Below are positions 35,786 to 44,261 of a stretch of 55,414 nucleotides of DNA, in pieces. The position numbers and the translations under genes are program-made. The stretch is from Lewinellaceae bacterium (GTDB lineage Bacteria; Bacteroidota; Bacteroidia; Chitinophagales; Saprospiraceae): the NCBI GenBank assembly GCA_016716135.1, contig JADJWX010000025.1, forward strand, positions 1 through 55,414, in the 5' to 3' direction. Below the pieces are notes generated by a model that was given only the letters and a program-made list of their open reading frames with translations, searched no databases and was not told the DNA's origin. Each line of letters starts with the position of its first letter. Position 1 is the stretch's first letter.

Positions 35786-36262
35786 TTATTGCTTTTTTTT
35801 GAACGACCAGGTAATCCAAACCCGTGCCGCTTCGGTCCCATCGGGTAAGTACCCTATTGATTCCATCCGGATAGTTTGGGCTGTATTGCCTTCCAGCGTA
35901 TGTTGGATAACGGCCTCCACCTTTGGGCCATCCACGCAAACAAACCGCAGTGCGTTTGCCGCCTTTTTTAAAAATGTAGCTTCCACCTGCAACACCAACA
36001 TGGAAACCGGGGGCTTACCCTGGAGCGCTGCCAGCCCGAGCAATCCGGTAGACAGCTCGCCGGCAGCACATTGGGCGGCAAAATAAATGGACCGAAACGG
36101 ATTCTGTGACCGCCAGCCATATGGCAATTGAACGGAGGCCTGCTCCCCGTCGCAGTGCAAAACGCGTATACCCATGAAAGCAGCAGCCGGCAACCGGCGC
36201 CACAGGAAAAGGCGCATCTTCCAGGGGGTGTTGATCAGCCGGAGAAAAGAGTCTTTCCGCAT
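35786..36262 (-). CDS. DUF4442-like hotdog-fold thioesterase
   Basis: A 158-residue protein resembling DUF4442/hotdog thioesterases: RSQNPFRSIYFAAQCAAGELSTGLLGL is the region of the central helix, followed by three beta strands (SMLVLQVEATFLKKA, LRFVCVDG, EAVIQHTLEG). No catalytic residue can be named with certainty. It is the first gene of a two-gene operon, with the PHD-like gene directly behind it. Confidence 0.78.
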   Translation of the reverse strand: MRKDSFLRLINTPWKMRLFLWRRLPAAAFMGIRVLHCDGEQASVQLPYGWRSQNPFRSIYFAAQCAAGELSTGLLGLAALQGKPPVSMLVLQVEATFLKKAANALRFVCVDGPKVEAVIQHTLEGNTAQTIRMESIGYLPDGTEAARVWITWSFKKKQ

Positions 36263-36284
36263 ATCTTTCAGGAACTATTTTTGG

Positions 36285-36292
36285 CAAATGTA
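36285..36292 (-). promoter_or_regulatory. Putative -7 box for the hotdog/PHD-like operon
   Basis: Minus-strand TACATTTG, an exact TAnnTTTG match, 22 bases before the first gene of the operon. Confidence 0.5.
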
Positions 36293-36396
36293 TTGTTTAA
36301 GCGGGTATTGGATTTCCGACTACGACGGAAGTATTTTATACTTGCATACGCAAATTTTGCATCCCGGAAATCTGCTACTTCACCCTTCAACTATGA

Positions 36397-36873
36397 ATGG
36401 CCATGCACTGGAGACGATTAAACGGACAAAAAATTGAAGAACCCCTGCTCACCGCTGTGGAGGCAACCATTCAGCGGGAAACCGCCGCCGGCAACCGGTT
36501 AAAGGTATGCATTGGCACCGATTCCCAGGTCATCGGTGATGATGTGCACTTCGCCACCGTAATTGTGTTTCTCCGGGAAAAACGCGGTGGATTCATGTTT
36601 ATCTCCAATCACAAAACCGGGCGCAAAATGACTCTGCGTGAACGTATGATCCTGGAAGTAGGGCGATCGGTTGAAGTGGCTTACGCGCTTTGCGAACTAC
36701 TGGATTTATACGACATTGAATTGGAAGTACATGCCGATATCAATACCGACCCGAGTTTTGAAAGCAATACCGCCCTGAAAGAAGCCATGGGCTATATTCT
36801 GAGTATGGGCTTTGTATTCAAAGCCAAACCGGATGCATTTGCTTCATCGTCCTGTGCAGATAAATTTGTGTAA
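36397..36873 (+). CDS. YkuK/DUF458-like RNase H-fold protein
   Basis: A 158-residue protein of the DUF458 (YkuK-like) group, predicted to have an RNase H fold. Acidic residues in the expected places are CIGTDSQVIGDD, MILEVGRSVE and LEVHADINTD. Nuclease activity has not been shown for the family as far as can be said here. It starts with ATG at 36397, with an overlapping ATG in another frame just upstream. An IS256-family remnant begins 16 bases behind its stop codon, separating it from a likely terminator at 38160. Confidence 0.85.
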   Translation: MAMHWRRLNGQKIEEPLLTAVEATIQRETAAGNRLKVCIGTDSQVIGDDVHFATVIVFLREKRGGFMFISNHKTGRKMTLRERMILEVGRSVEVAYALCELLDLYDIELEVHADINTDPSFESNTALKEAMGYILSMGFVFKAKPDAFASSSCADKFV

Positions 36874-36879
36874 CCCGGA

Positions 36880-36888
36880 CCTCCGGTC
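36880..36888 (+). repeat. Left target-site duplication of the IS256-family remnant
   Basis: CCTCCGGTC, repeated exactly at 38114-38122 on the other side of the element. Nine bases fits the 8-9 bp duplications made by this family. Confidence 0.75.
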
Positions 36889-38113
36889 GAGACTGTTCAT
36901 TAAAGTGTGTCTGCTTAACTTAACGCATTATGGCAAAGAAAAAGACACTTGAGGACTTAATTCCCGATGCCGCACTACGAGATCGTGGTAGAACACTTTA
37001 TTCAAAGAAGCCACGCTGGAGTGAAGGTAGTGTATTTAGTGAGTTACTCAATCGCTGGTGAACAAGATGTTGGATGGCGGCGCGGATTTTCTGGATGAAG
37101 AACGCGCCTCCGGGCAGGAGAACAAGCGCAATGGCTACGTCGAAACAGTTATTATCTTCTGTGGGGCCGCTGTCGATCGGCCCCTCGGAATGGGGACTTT
37201 GAGCCCGAGTTGGTAGAAAAGGGTCGGCGGGAGTTATCCAGTGGTGTAGACGAGCAAATCGTTGCCTTGTACGCCCAAGGCAATTCAGTTGAGGATACGG
37301 CGGTTATTATCGGTTATATGGTATATCGGTTTCTGCGGGCAAGATTTCGGCAATTACCGACAAAGTGCGTCGGAATACAATCCTGGCGCAGCCGTCCTTT
37401 GCGCTCGCTGCGCGATCATCTATTTGGATGCGGTGCATTTTAAGTGCGCTACGAGGGTCGCGGGGCTTACGGATGGTGCGGAGGGTCAGGGCGGGGGGGC
37501 GCCGGGCCGGGGGGGGGCCGGTTTGGGGGTTTAAAAGGATGGGGCGTGGAAGATGTTTTGGTCTTCTGTACGGATGATTTGGCCGGCTTTAGCGAAGCCA
37601 TTTCAGAGGTTTATCCCTTGGCTATTATCCAGAAGTGTATCGGCTAAAGTGCGTGTTCACCCTTTGTGGACGACAGACATTAAATCAGTCGAAGGGATTT
37701 ACGTACGGTCTATGCGGCGCCGTCCAAAGGCCCAGACGGGCTGGAGGCCTAAGGTGACCTGGGGCGGAAAAATGAGCGACTGATTGCGAGTTGGAAGCGG
37801 ACTGGGAAGAATTATGCCTTTATGGATTACCCCAAGAACTACGCAATGATCTACGCCAACCCTTTGAAGCATCGTATCATTCGCAAACTCATTAAAGGCA
37901 AAGCGGCATGGGTCTCCGATACTGCGCTGATTAAGCAAATCTATCTTTGCCGATGCCAGAAGTCTGGAAAAGAATGCTTATGGATGGAAAGCCCCAAGGG
38001 GGGGAGCGGTTTTCCAGGCACCTGATAGAAAAATAAAAGCGCGCCCTTTCGGCCGCGCGCGAAGCGCAATATTAAATTAACTTTTAACCTCAGACACACT
38101 TAATTGAACTATC
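36889..38113 (+). mobile_element. IS256-family insertion sequence, decayed
   Basis: A 1,225-base element with inverted repeats GTTCATTAAAGTGTGTCTG (36895-36913) and its partner at 38091-38109 (17 of 19 bases match), flanked by a 9-base direct repeat. It carries one transposase reading, broken into many frames. The well-kept ends with a ruined gene suggest that it no longer moves by itself, but its ends could still be used by a related active transposase. Confidence 0.85.
36930..38036 (+). pseudogene. IS256-family transposase, multiply frameshifted
   Basis: Fragments in changing frames line up with an IS256-type transposase: start MAKKKTLEDLI, then ADFLDEERASGQENKRNGYVET, FEPELVEKGRRELSSGVDEQ, VSAGKISAITDKV, IYLDAVHFKVRYEG (with the first catalytic Asp), VEDVLVFCTDDLAGFSEAI, and the C-terminal HRIIRKLIKGKAAWVSDTAL and RFSRHLIEK. 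Frame breaks include a stop near 37062 and several in the G-rich stretch 37488-37535. The D(2)DE core cannot be made as one protein, so it is inactive. The end chosen at 38036 is the stop of the last good frame. Confidence 0.88.
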
Positions 38114-38122
38114 CCTCCGGTC
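38114..38122 (+). repeat. Right target-site duplication of the IS256-family remnant
   Basis: CCTCCGGTC, identical to 36880-36888. Confidence 0.75.
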
Positions 38123-38159
38123 CGGAAAAAACGGACACACCAATACCCCGACATCCCCT

Positions 38160-38200
38160 AAAGCGTCTCCTGTCTCAAAAAGCAGGAGGCGCTTTCTTAT
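38160..38200 (+). terminator. Likely terminator displaced from the YkuK-like gene
   Basis: Stem AAAGCGTCTCCTG (38160-38172) pairs with CAGGAGGCGCTTT (38183-38195) with one G-U pair, then CTTATT. If the IS remnant and one target copy are removed, it lies about 55 bases after the YkuK-like gene, where a terminator is expected. Confidence 0.65.
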
Positions 38201-38353
38201 TCCCAAACACTGCCTCAAGTCGTTCAAAGCGACTTTTTCCTGCAACATTTGCCGATTCATCCAAAACGTTTATCGAATCGGAATGTTAATACCGTCAAAT
38301 CTTCGCAATTTCGCGCGGCATTTATCCTCAGCTATTCACCTTAAATTTTGATT

Positions 38354-39673
38354 ATGAAAGGAATTATTCCGTTTATTCTGGCATTAATTTTTAGCCTGAC
38401 AACTGCATACGGGCAAAATATCAAATTCGTGGAGTATGAACTCTCCAATGGCTTGAAGGTTCTCCTGCATGAAGACCATACCACGCCAAACGTTGTGGTT
38501 TCCGTGATGTATCATGTTGGTTCCAAAAACGAAAAACCTGACCGTACAGGGTTTGCCCACTTTTTCGAACACCTGCTTTTCGAAGGTTCGGCAAATATCG
38601 GCCGGGGGGAGTTCGACGATTACATCAGTGAGGCTGGCGGCTCCAACAACGCCAACACCTGGTACGATCGTACGTTTTATTACGAATTGCTCCCTAGCAA
38701 TCAGCTTGGGCTCGGACTCTGGCTCGAAAGCGAGCGCATGCTGCACGCCAAAGTTGAAGAAGTAGGCATCGAGACGCAGCGCGAAGTGGTCAAAGAAGAG
38801 CGTCGCCTCCGTGTTGACAACCAGCCCTACGGCCGCCTGCTCGAGGAAGCTATGAAACGCCTTTACACCAAGCATCCCTACCAACATTCTGTGATCGGTT
38901 CCATGGAACACCTCGACGCAGCGGTTGAGCAGGATTATGTACAGTTTTACAAGGATTTTTACCGGCCCGACAATGCAATCCTTTCCATCGCCGGCGATAT
39001 TGATATTGAACAGACAAAAAAGCTCGTGGATGTTTATTTTAAAGATATTCCGCGTGGTAAAGGCGAGATTTTCCGCCCGAAAATTGTGGAGCCCGACCGC
39101 ACTGTCGAAGTACGCGATACGGTGTACGACAACGTGCAACTGCCGGCAGTGGTATTCACCTATAAAGTTCCGGCACAGGGTACAGCGGATTTCTATGCCG
39201 TAAAAATGTTGTCTATGTTGCTCAGCCAGGGCGAAAGCAGCCGGATGCAAAAAAGCATAGTTGACGAGCAGCAAAAAGCACTGGCAGCGGGCTCATTTAC
39301 CTTTGACCTGGAAGACCCGGGGCCCAGCATTATGTTCGGCATTGCCAACATGGGGGTAGATCCCAGTGAACTGGAAAAAGCAATGAATGAAGTAATTGCC
39401 GATGTGCAACAGAACCTGATTTCTGAGCAGGAATATCAAAAGATCCAGAATCAGGTGGAGGCCGACTTTGTAACGGCGAATAATACGGTTGCCGGTATTG
39501 CTGAAAGCCTGGCCAATTATGAAATGTATTATGGCGATGCTAACCTGATCAATACCGAGCTGGAGCGGTATCGCAAAGTGACCCGGGAAGATATCAAGCG
39601 GGTAGCAAATAAATACTTTTCCGACAAGTCCCGTGTCGTTTTGTTTTGGTTGCCCAAAGGAAGCCAGCCCTGA
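38354..39673 (+). CDS. M16-family zinc peptidase, active subunit
   Basis: A 439-residue exported peptidase. A signal peptide (1-21, ending TAYG) is followed by the inverted zinc motif HFFEH (His69, Glu72, His73) and the third-ligand region EVVKEERR near residue 150. It belongs to the short M16B type that pairs with an inactive partner; the next gene encodes such a partner 52 bases downstream. Together they likely form a heterodimeric periplasmic protease. The ATG at 38354 is preferred; a TTG two codons upstream is possible. Confidence 0.93.
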   Translation: MKGIIPFILALIFSLTTAYGQNIKFVEYELSNGLKVLLHEDHTTPNVVVSVMYHVGSKNEKPDRTGFAHFFEHLLFEGSANIGRGEFDDYISEAGGSNNANTWYDRTFYYELLPSNQLGLGLWLESERMLHAKVEEVGIETQREVVKEERRLRVDNQPYGRLLEEAMKRLYTKHPYQHSVIGSMEHLDAAVEQDYVQFYKDFYRPDNAILSIAGDIDIEQTKKLVDVYFKDIPRGKGEIFRPKIVEPDRTVEVRDTVYDNVQLPAVVFTYKVPAQGTADFYAVKMLSMLLSQGESSRMQKSIVDEQQKALAAGSFTFDLEDPGPSIMFGIANMGVDPSELEKAMNEVIADVQQNLISEQEYQKIQNQVEADFVTANNTVAGIAESLANYEMYYGDANLINTELERYRKVTREDIKRVANKYFSDKSRVVLFWLPKGSQP

Positions 39674-39725
39674 TTTTTCGCATCAAATCGTAGTGCATTA
39701 ACCGCTTAAAAATTCAATATAAAAT

Positions 39726-41867
39726 ATGAAAAAATTAATCAGCATATTGGTCGTCGGCGCGATGCTACTGACCCAATTTTCCAGTGCCTCCATTGCTCAA
39801 ACCACCAAAAGCGGCGCCCCGGTAATTCCGGTTCCGAGTGGCGAAGTGCGGGCCGCTGCCCCGAAAGCGGGTTCGGCCCCGAAAATTCAAATCGGCAAAG
39901 CCGAAACCAACAAACTTAAAAACGGGCTGACCGTTATTTTGGTTGAAAACCATAAACTGCCCCGGGTATCTTTCCGCATTTTTGCTGATTACGACCCGGT
40001 ACTTGAAAAAGATGCCGCCGGCTATGTCAATATGATGGGCGAGCTGCTTAGCAAAGGCACAACAACGCGCACCAAAGCACAATTGGATGAAGAAATTGAT
40101 TTTATTGGCGCATCCATCTCGTCCAGTTCCAATGGTGTTTCCGGGGCCTGCCTGAGCAAACATACCGACAAGTTACTCGAACTAATGGCGGACGTCCTGC
40201 TCAACCCGACATTTCCCCAGGAAGAACTTGACAAAGCAAAAACAAGGGCTGAAAGTGCACTCGCATCCAATAAAGACGATGCGAATGCCATTGCCGGGAA
40301 CGTCGCTTCGGTATTGCGCTACGGCAAAGACCATCCGTTCGGGGAAGTCATGACCGAAACGACCCTGGGCAACATCAACCTGGAGCAGATCAAAAAACAT
40401 TACCAAACCTATTTGAAGCCAAATATTTCCTACCTGGTCATTGTCGGCGATATTTCAAAAGCGGATGCTATGGCAAAAGCGGAGAAATATTTTGGAAAAT
40501 GGGCTTCCGGGGATGTGCCCACACACAAGTACGCCACGCCAAAAGCGCCGGAAAAAACGCAGGTGGATTTCGTGCACAAACCCGGCGCTGTGCAATCAGT
40601 TATCAACATTACCTATCCGGTTGAGTTGCAACCCCAAAGCCCCGATGCCATCCCGAGCAGCCTGACGAACACCATTCTCGGCGGTGGTTTTATCAATAGC
40701 CGGCTCAACCTGAACCTGCGTGAAGGCAAAGGTTATACCTACGGCGCTTATTCTTCGCTATCAACCGGCAAAATCATCGGCAGCTTCAATGCCGCTGCCA
40801 GTGTGCGCAATGCAGTTACCGACAGCGCGATCATTGAATTTATGAAAGAATTCAAAACACTCCGCTCGGAAAAAGTCACCGCAGAGGACTTGCAACTTGT
40901 TAAAAATGTAATGACCGGCCAGTTCTCCAGGAGCCTGGAACAACCGGGCACGATCGCAAATTTTGCACTCAATACTGTACGCTACAAATTGGCGCCCGAT
41001 TATTACGAGAACTACCTGGCAACCCTCCAAAATGTCAATGCAGAGACTGTTACGGCTATGGCCAATAAATACATCCTCCCGGATCAGGCCCACATTTTGG
41101 TCGTAGGGAACAAAGACGATGTGGCGGACCGCATCAAACAATTTGCGGCAGACGGTAAAGTAAACTTCTATGATACCTATGGCAATCCAATTCAGGATGC
41201 CAATGTGGCTATACCAGCCGGTGTTACTGCAGAAACCATTATTGCCGACTATGTGAACGCCATTGGTGGTACCAAGAAATTGGCTACGCTGCAAGATGTT
41301 CAGTTTGAAATGTCGCTGGTTACCCCGATGGGTAATCTGGGGATGAGCATGCGCCAAAAAGGCGGCACTAAAGTGGCACAAACCATCTCGATGCAAGGCA
41401 ATGTGGTGTCCAACCGGGTGTACAACGGCGAAAAAGCGGTTGAATCCGGCATGGGGGGGCAACGTGAAATGGAAGGCGAGGAACTAACCGATATGAAAGA
41501 ACAGGCTTTGTTTTGCAAGGAAGCTGCATACAGCGACTCGGGGGCCAAACTTACCCTCAAAGGGGTTGAATTAGTGGAAGGCAAAAAAGCCTATGTCGTA
41601 GAGGTTGAACGCCCGGATGGCAAAAAGACTACCGAATATTACGATATGGCCACCAGCCTTAAGATTCGTGAAATCAGTAGTTCGGAAGGCCCCGACGGCG
41701 CGCCGGCAACCGTGATCAATGATTTTGGCGATTACAAAGAAGTAAAAGGCGTATTGTTTCCTCATAGCATTACAATCTCCGGCGTGTTCCCTGTCCCGAT
41801 GAAAGGCACAGTTACATCCCTGAAGGTTAATGAAGGCATTGAAGATGCCGCTTTCAAGGTGAATTAA
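39726..41867 (+). CDS. M16-family inactive partner fused to a LolA-like domain
   Basis: A 713-residue exported protein. After a signal peptide (1-25) and a Pro/Ala-rich linker, residues 60-480 form two M16 domains. The zinc motif is gone: the HxxEH position reads YVNMMGE, so this half is not catalytic, as in the inactive subunits of M16B heterodimers. The last 220 residues (about 490-713, starting ETIIADYVNAIGG) look like a LolA/LppX-type beta-sheet lipid- or lipoprotein-binding domain. It sits directly behind the active peptidase and is likely its partner. Confidence 0.88.
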   Translation: MKKLISILVVGAMLLTQFSSASIAQTTKSGAPVIPVPSGEVRAAAPKAGSAPKIQIGKAETNKLKNGLTVILVENHKLPRVSFRIFADYDPVLEKDAAGYVNMMGELLSKGTTTRTKAQLDEEIDFIGASISSSSNGVSGACLSKHTDKLLELMADVLLNPTFPQEELDKAKTRAESALASNKDDANAIAGNVASVLRYGKDHPFGEVMTETTLGNINLEQIKKHYQTYLKPNISYLVIVGDISKADAMAKAEKYFGKWASGDVPTHKYATPKAPEKTQVDFVHKPGAVQSVINITYPVELQPQSPDAIPSSLTNTILGGGFINSRLNLNLREGKGYTYGAYSSLSTGKIIGSFNAAASVRNAVTDSAIIEFMKEFKTLRSEKVTAEDLQLVKNVMTGQFSRSLEQPGTIANFALNTVRYKLAPDYYENYLATLQNVNAETVTAMANKYILPDQAHILVVGNKDDVADRIKQFAADGKVNFYDTYGNPIQDANVAIPAGVTAETIIADYVNAIGGTKKLATLQDVQFEMSLVTPMGNLGMSMRQKGGTKVAQTISMQGNVVSNRVYNGEKAVESGMGGQREMEGEELTDMKEQALFCKEAAYSDSGAKLTLKGVELVEGKKAYVVEVERPDGKKTTEYYDMATSLKIREISSSEGPDGAPATVINDFGDYKEVKGVLFPHSITISGVFPVPMKGTVTSLKVNEGIEDAAFKVN

Positions 41868-41906
41868 GGATCATCGCAGTTTCTGCTTTTTACCGTTTGT
41901 AAAACT

Positions 41907-41914
41907 TACTTTTG
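41907..41914 (+). promoter_or_regulatory. Putative -7 box (TACTTTTG) before yajC
   Basis: Exact TAnnTTTG match. The predicted start of transcription falls on the first arm of the hairpin at 41918. Confidence 0.4.
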
Positions 41915-41917
41915 CAC

Positions 41918-41950
41918 ATCCCGATACCGCCAGGTGTCGGGATGTTTTTC
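41918..41950 (+). terminator. Intrinsic terminator-like hairpin between the M16 pair and yajC
   Basis: Stem ATCCCGATACC (41918-41928) with GGTGTCGGGAT (41933-41943), one G-U pair, 4-base loop, then GTTTTTCTT. It most simply ends the M16 transcript. Its overlap with the possible yajC start site also allows a role as a 5' leader structure. Confidence 0.7.
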
Positions 41951-41972
41951 TTAATAAACTGAAACCCACATC

Positions 41973-42269
41973 ATGTTGCAATTTATGCTCTTACAGGCCG
42001 GCGAAGGCGGTAGCCCGCTCATGGGTCTGTTGTTTCCACTTCTCATCATTGTTGTGTTCTATTTCTTTTTGATCAGGCCGCAGGTTAAGCGTCAAAAGGA
42101 ACAACAAAAATTTGTTGATAACCTGCGCGAAGGCATGGAGGTAGTTACCAGCGCAGGAATTGTCGGGAAAGTCACCAAGATCGACGGCAACATCGTTCGT
42201 TTGCTGATCGACGAAAAAACCTACCTGCGCGTCCTGAAACAAACTGTCACAGGCGAGTTTAAGGCCTGA
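41973..42269 (+). CDS. yajC: Sec translocase accessory subunit YajC
   Basis: A 98-residue protein with one membrane helix (about 18-37, LLFPLLIIVVFYFFLIRPQ), followed by the cytoplasmic YajC domain with QKFVDNLREGMEVVTSAGIVG and VTKIDGN. It associates with SecDF-type complexes in the inner membrane. An outer-membrane protein gene follows 23 bases later. Confidence 0.93.
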   Translation: MLQFMLLQAGEGGSPLMGLLFPLLIIVVFYFFLIRPQVKRQKEQQKFVDNLREGMEVVTSAGIVGKVTKIDGNIVRLLIDEKTYLRVLKQTVTGEFKA

Positions 42270-42292
42270 TTTTTTAAGATAACAGACTAGTT

Positions 42293-43141
42293 ATGCGGCA
42301 TTTCCTGATTCTTCTCTGGTCTTGCCTTGCCATGGTTTCTGTACAGGCGCAAAGCCCGTGGTCCCGCAGCAAGGCAGGTATTTATGCACAATTAGGGTAC
42401 CACACCATACCGACCTATACCTCACTTTTTGGAACCAACGGCGCCGATATCGAATTGATCCGGGAAGTTTCAGAACAGACCATCCAGTTTTACGGCGAAT
42501 ATGGCGTGAGTAACCGAACTACAGCTGTCGTTTCATTGCCTTACCGTTTCAACGAACGCGGCGCCCGAAACCCCGACAACAACCTGATGTTTGCGCAGGA
42601 AGATACCGGTTCAATTTCCGGACTCGGCAATATCAGCCTGGCCGTCCGGCATCAGCTCCGAACCGGAAAGATGGCGATGGCAGGTGCACTCCGCCTCGAA
42701 CTGCCGGCTGATAAAAGCAAGCCTTCAGCCGGCCTCCGCACCGGATTTGACGCCGTGACGATCAATCCGACATTCAGTATCGGGATGGGTTTTTCCAGGG
42801 CCTATTGGTCTTCTTTTGGTGGCGTTACATTCCGTACGAACAATTACAGCCACTCGCTCAACGCTGGCGCAGAAGGCGGGCTCCGGGCAGGACCCGTTTG
42901 GGTTGTTTTATTTTCGGAGTTGGTGTTGCCGCTGGAAAATGGTTCGCGCACGTTGACGCCACTAGATGCCTTGACGGGCCTGTATGTCAACGACCAGGGT
43001 TGGCTGTCTGCCGGTATAAAAGGCATTTGGGAAATCAATCGCTTTTGGGGCGTGGTAGTTTCCGGCGCGGGCGCGGCTTGGGCAAAGAATGTTCCAAAGC
43101 GTCCGGGGCTGAGTGCTGCGGTTTATTTTAAATGGGATTAA
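42293..43141 (+). CDS. Predicted outer-membrane beta-barrel protein
   Basis: A 282-residue exported protein with a signal peptide (1-19, ending VQAQ). The rest shows alternating hydrophobic strands with turn-rich gaps, such as TTAVVSLPYRFN and GNISLAVRHQLRT, and ends in an aromatic strand (AAVYFKWD), all typical of outer-membrane barrels. No named family was recognised. It may be co-transcribed with yajC. Confidence 0.75.
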   Translation: MRHFLILLWSCLAMVSVQAQSPWSRSKAGIYAQLGYHTIPTYTSLFGTNGADIELIREVSEQTIQFYGEYGVSNRTTAVVSLPYRFNERGARNPDNNLMFAQEDTGSISGLGNISLAVRHQLRTGKMAMAGALRLELPADKSKPSAGLRTGFDAVTINPTFSIGMGFSRAYWSSFGGVTFRTNNYSHSLNAGAEGGLRAGPVWVVLFSELVLPLENGSRTLTPLDALTGLYVNDQGWLSAGIKGIWEINRFWGVVVSGAGAAWAKNVPKRPGLSAAVYFKWD

Positions 43142-43298
43142 CGATGCAGTTTGTTTCGGCGTAGCATTGGCCGAAAAGTTCAGTGCCCTTGTCGGGAAAT
43201 CCGGGCGCCGCATGTACTTATTAGTTCAACTTTGCAGGCAAACACATTATTCCGAACCTATAAACCTGTGTGAACGCAGGTAAAAATCAAAATAAATC

Positions 43299-44090
43299 AT
43301 GCGTAGAGATCACGAAATTGACTACACCATTTACGGTGAAGAAATGCAGTGTGTAGAGATTGAACTTGACCCTCAGGAAACGGTAATTGCGGAGTCCGGC
43401 AGTTTTATGTTCATGGACGACGGTATTGAAATGGCCACTGTATTTGGCGATGGCAGTAGCCGGGCGCAGGGTTTTCTGGGAAAAATGATGTCTGCGGGCA
43501 AGCGTTTGCTTACCGGGGAAAGCCTGTTTATGACCACATTTACCAATACCGTCCCAGGCAAGCAGCGGGTAACTTTTGCTGCGCCCTATGCCGGAAAAAT
43601 CGTTGCGCTGGATTTGATGGAGATGGGCGGGAAAGTCATCTGCCAGAAAGACGCGTTTTTGTGCGCAGCCAAAGGCGTCGAGGTCGGTATTGAATTCCAG
43701 CGCCGCCTGGGCACCGGCCTGTTTGGTGGCGAAGGATTTATTATGCAAAAACTCGAAGGCGATGGTATGGCTTTTCTGCATGCCGGCGGTTATATCCTCG
43801 AACGTGAGCTCGGTATTGGGGAAACCCTGCGCGTCGATACCGGCTGTATTGTCGGATTTACCCAGCGCGTCGACTATGATATTCAATTTGTTAAGGGAAT
43901 CCGGAATATGGTCTTCGGCGGCGAAGGATTGTTTTTTGCCGTTTTGCGCGGGCCAGGCAAAGTGTGGCTCCAGTCGCTGCCGGTAAGCCGGTTGGCAGGC
44001 AGGATACTTCAATACGGTACAAACAGAGGAAAGGAAGAGGGCAGTATTCTCGGCGGCCTGGGCAGGGTATTGGACGGCGATGGCCTGTAA
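43299..44090 (+). CDS. AIM24/TIGR00266-family protein
   Basis: A 263-residue soluble protein with the AIM24 beta-helix pattern: IELDPQETVIAESGSFMFMDDGIEM near the start, GKRLLTGESLFMTTFTN, GFIMQKLEGDGMAFLHAGG, and VDTGCIVGFTQRVDYDI, ending with the glycine-rich VFGGEGLFFAVLRGPGKVWLQSLP. Length fits the family. The function of bacterial members is poorly known. It stands alone, 158 bases behind the outer-membrane protein gene. Confidence 0.9.
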   Translation: MRRDHEIDYTIYGEEMQCVEIELDPQETVIAESGSFMFMDDGIEMATVFGDGSSRAQGFLGKMMSAGKRLLTGESLFMTTFTNTVPGKQRVTFAAPYAGKIVALDLMEMGGKVICQKDAFLCAAKGVEVGIEFQRRLGTGLFGGEGFIMQKLEGDGMAFLHAGGYILERELGIGETLRVDTGCIVGFTQRVDYDIQFVKGIRNMVFGGEGLFFAVLRGPGKVWLQSLPVSRLAGRILQYGTNRGKEEGSILGGLGRVLDGDGL

Positions 44091-44261
44091 CAGAGGGGAC
44101 TTTTGGCTCAGCGCTTTTTCATACTCTTGGCATACGCAGAAGTACAGTCGGGAGAGTTTGAGTTGTAGTATTCACAAACCCACCAGACTGACTTCTACGT
44201 TTTTATCTCCTGGATTCGCAGGATTCGCGGTACACTGTCGCGATTGCTGACTGGCAGTGGA

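Noticed and set aside
44100..44261. Further copy of the 16.4-kb repeat (GACTGGCAGT near 44250)
   Set aside because: Only about ten bases match and there is no hairpin core.
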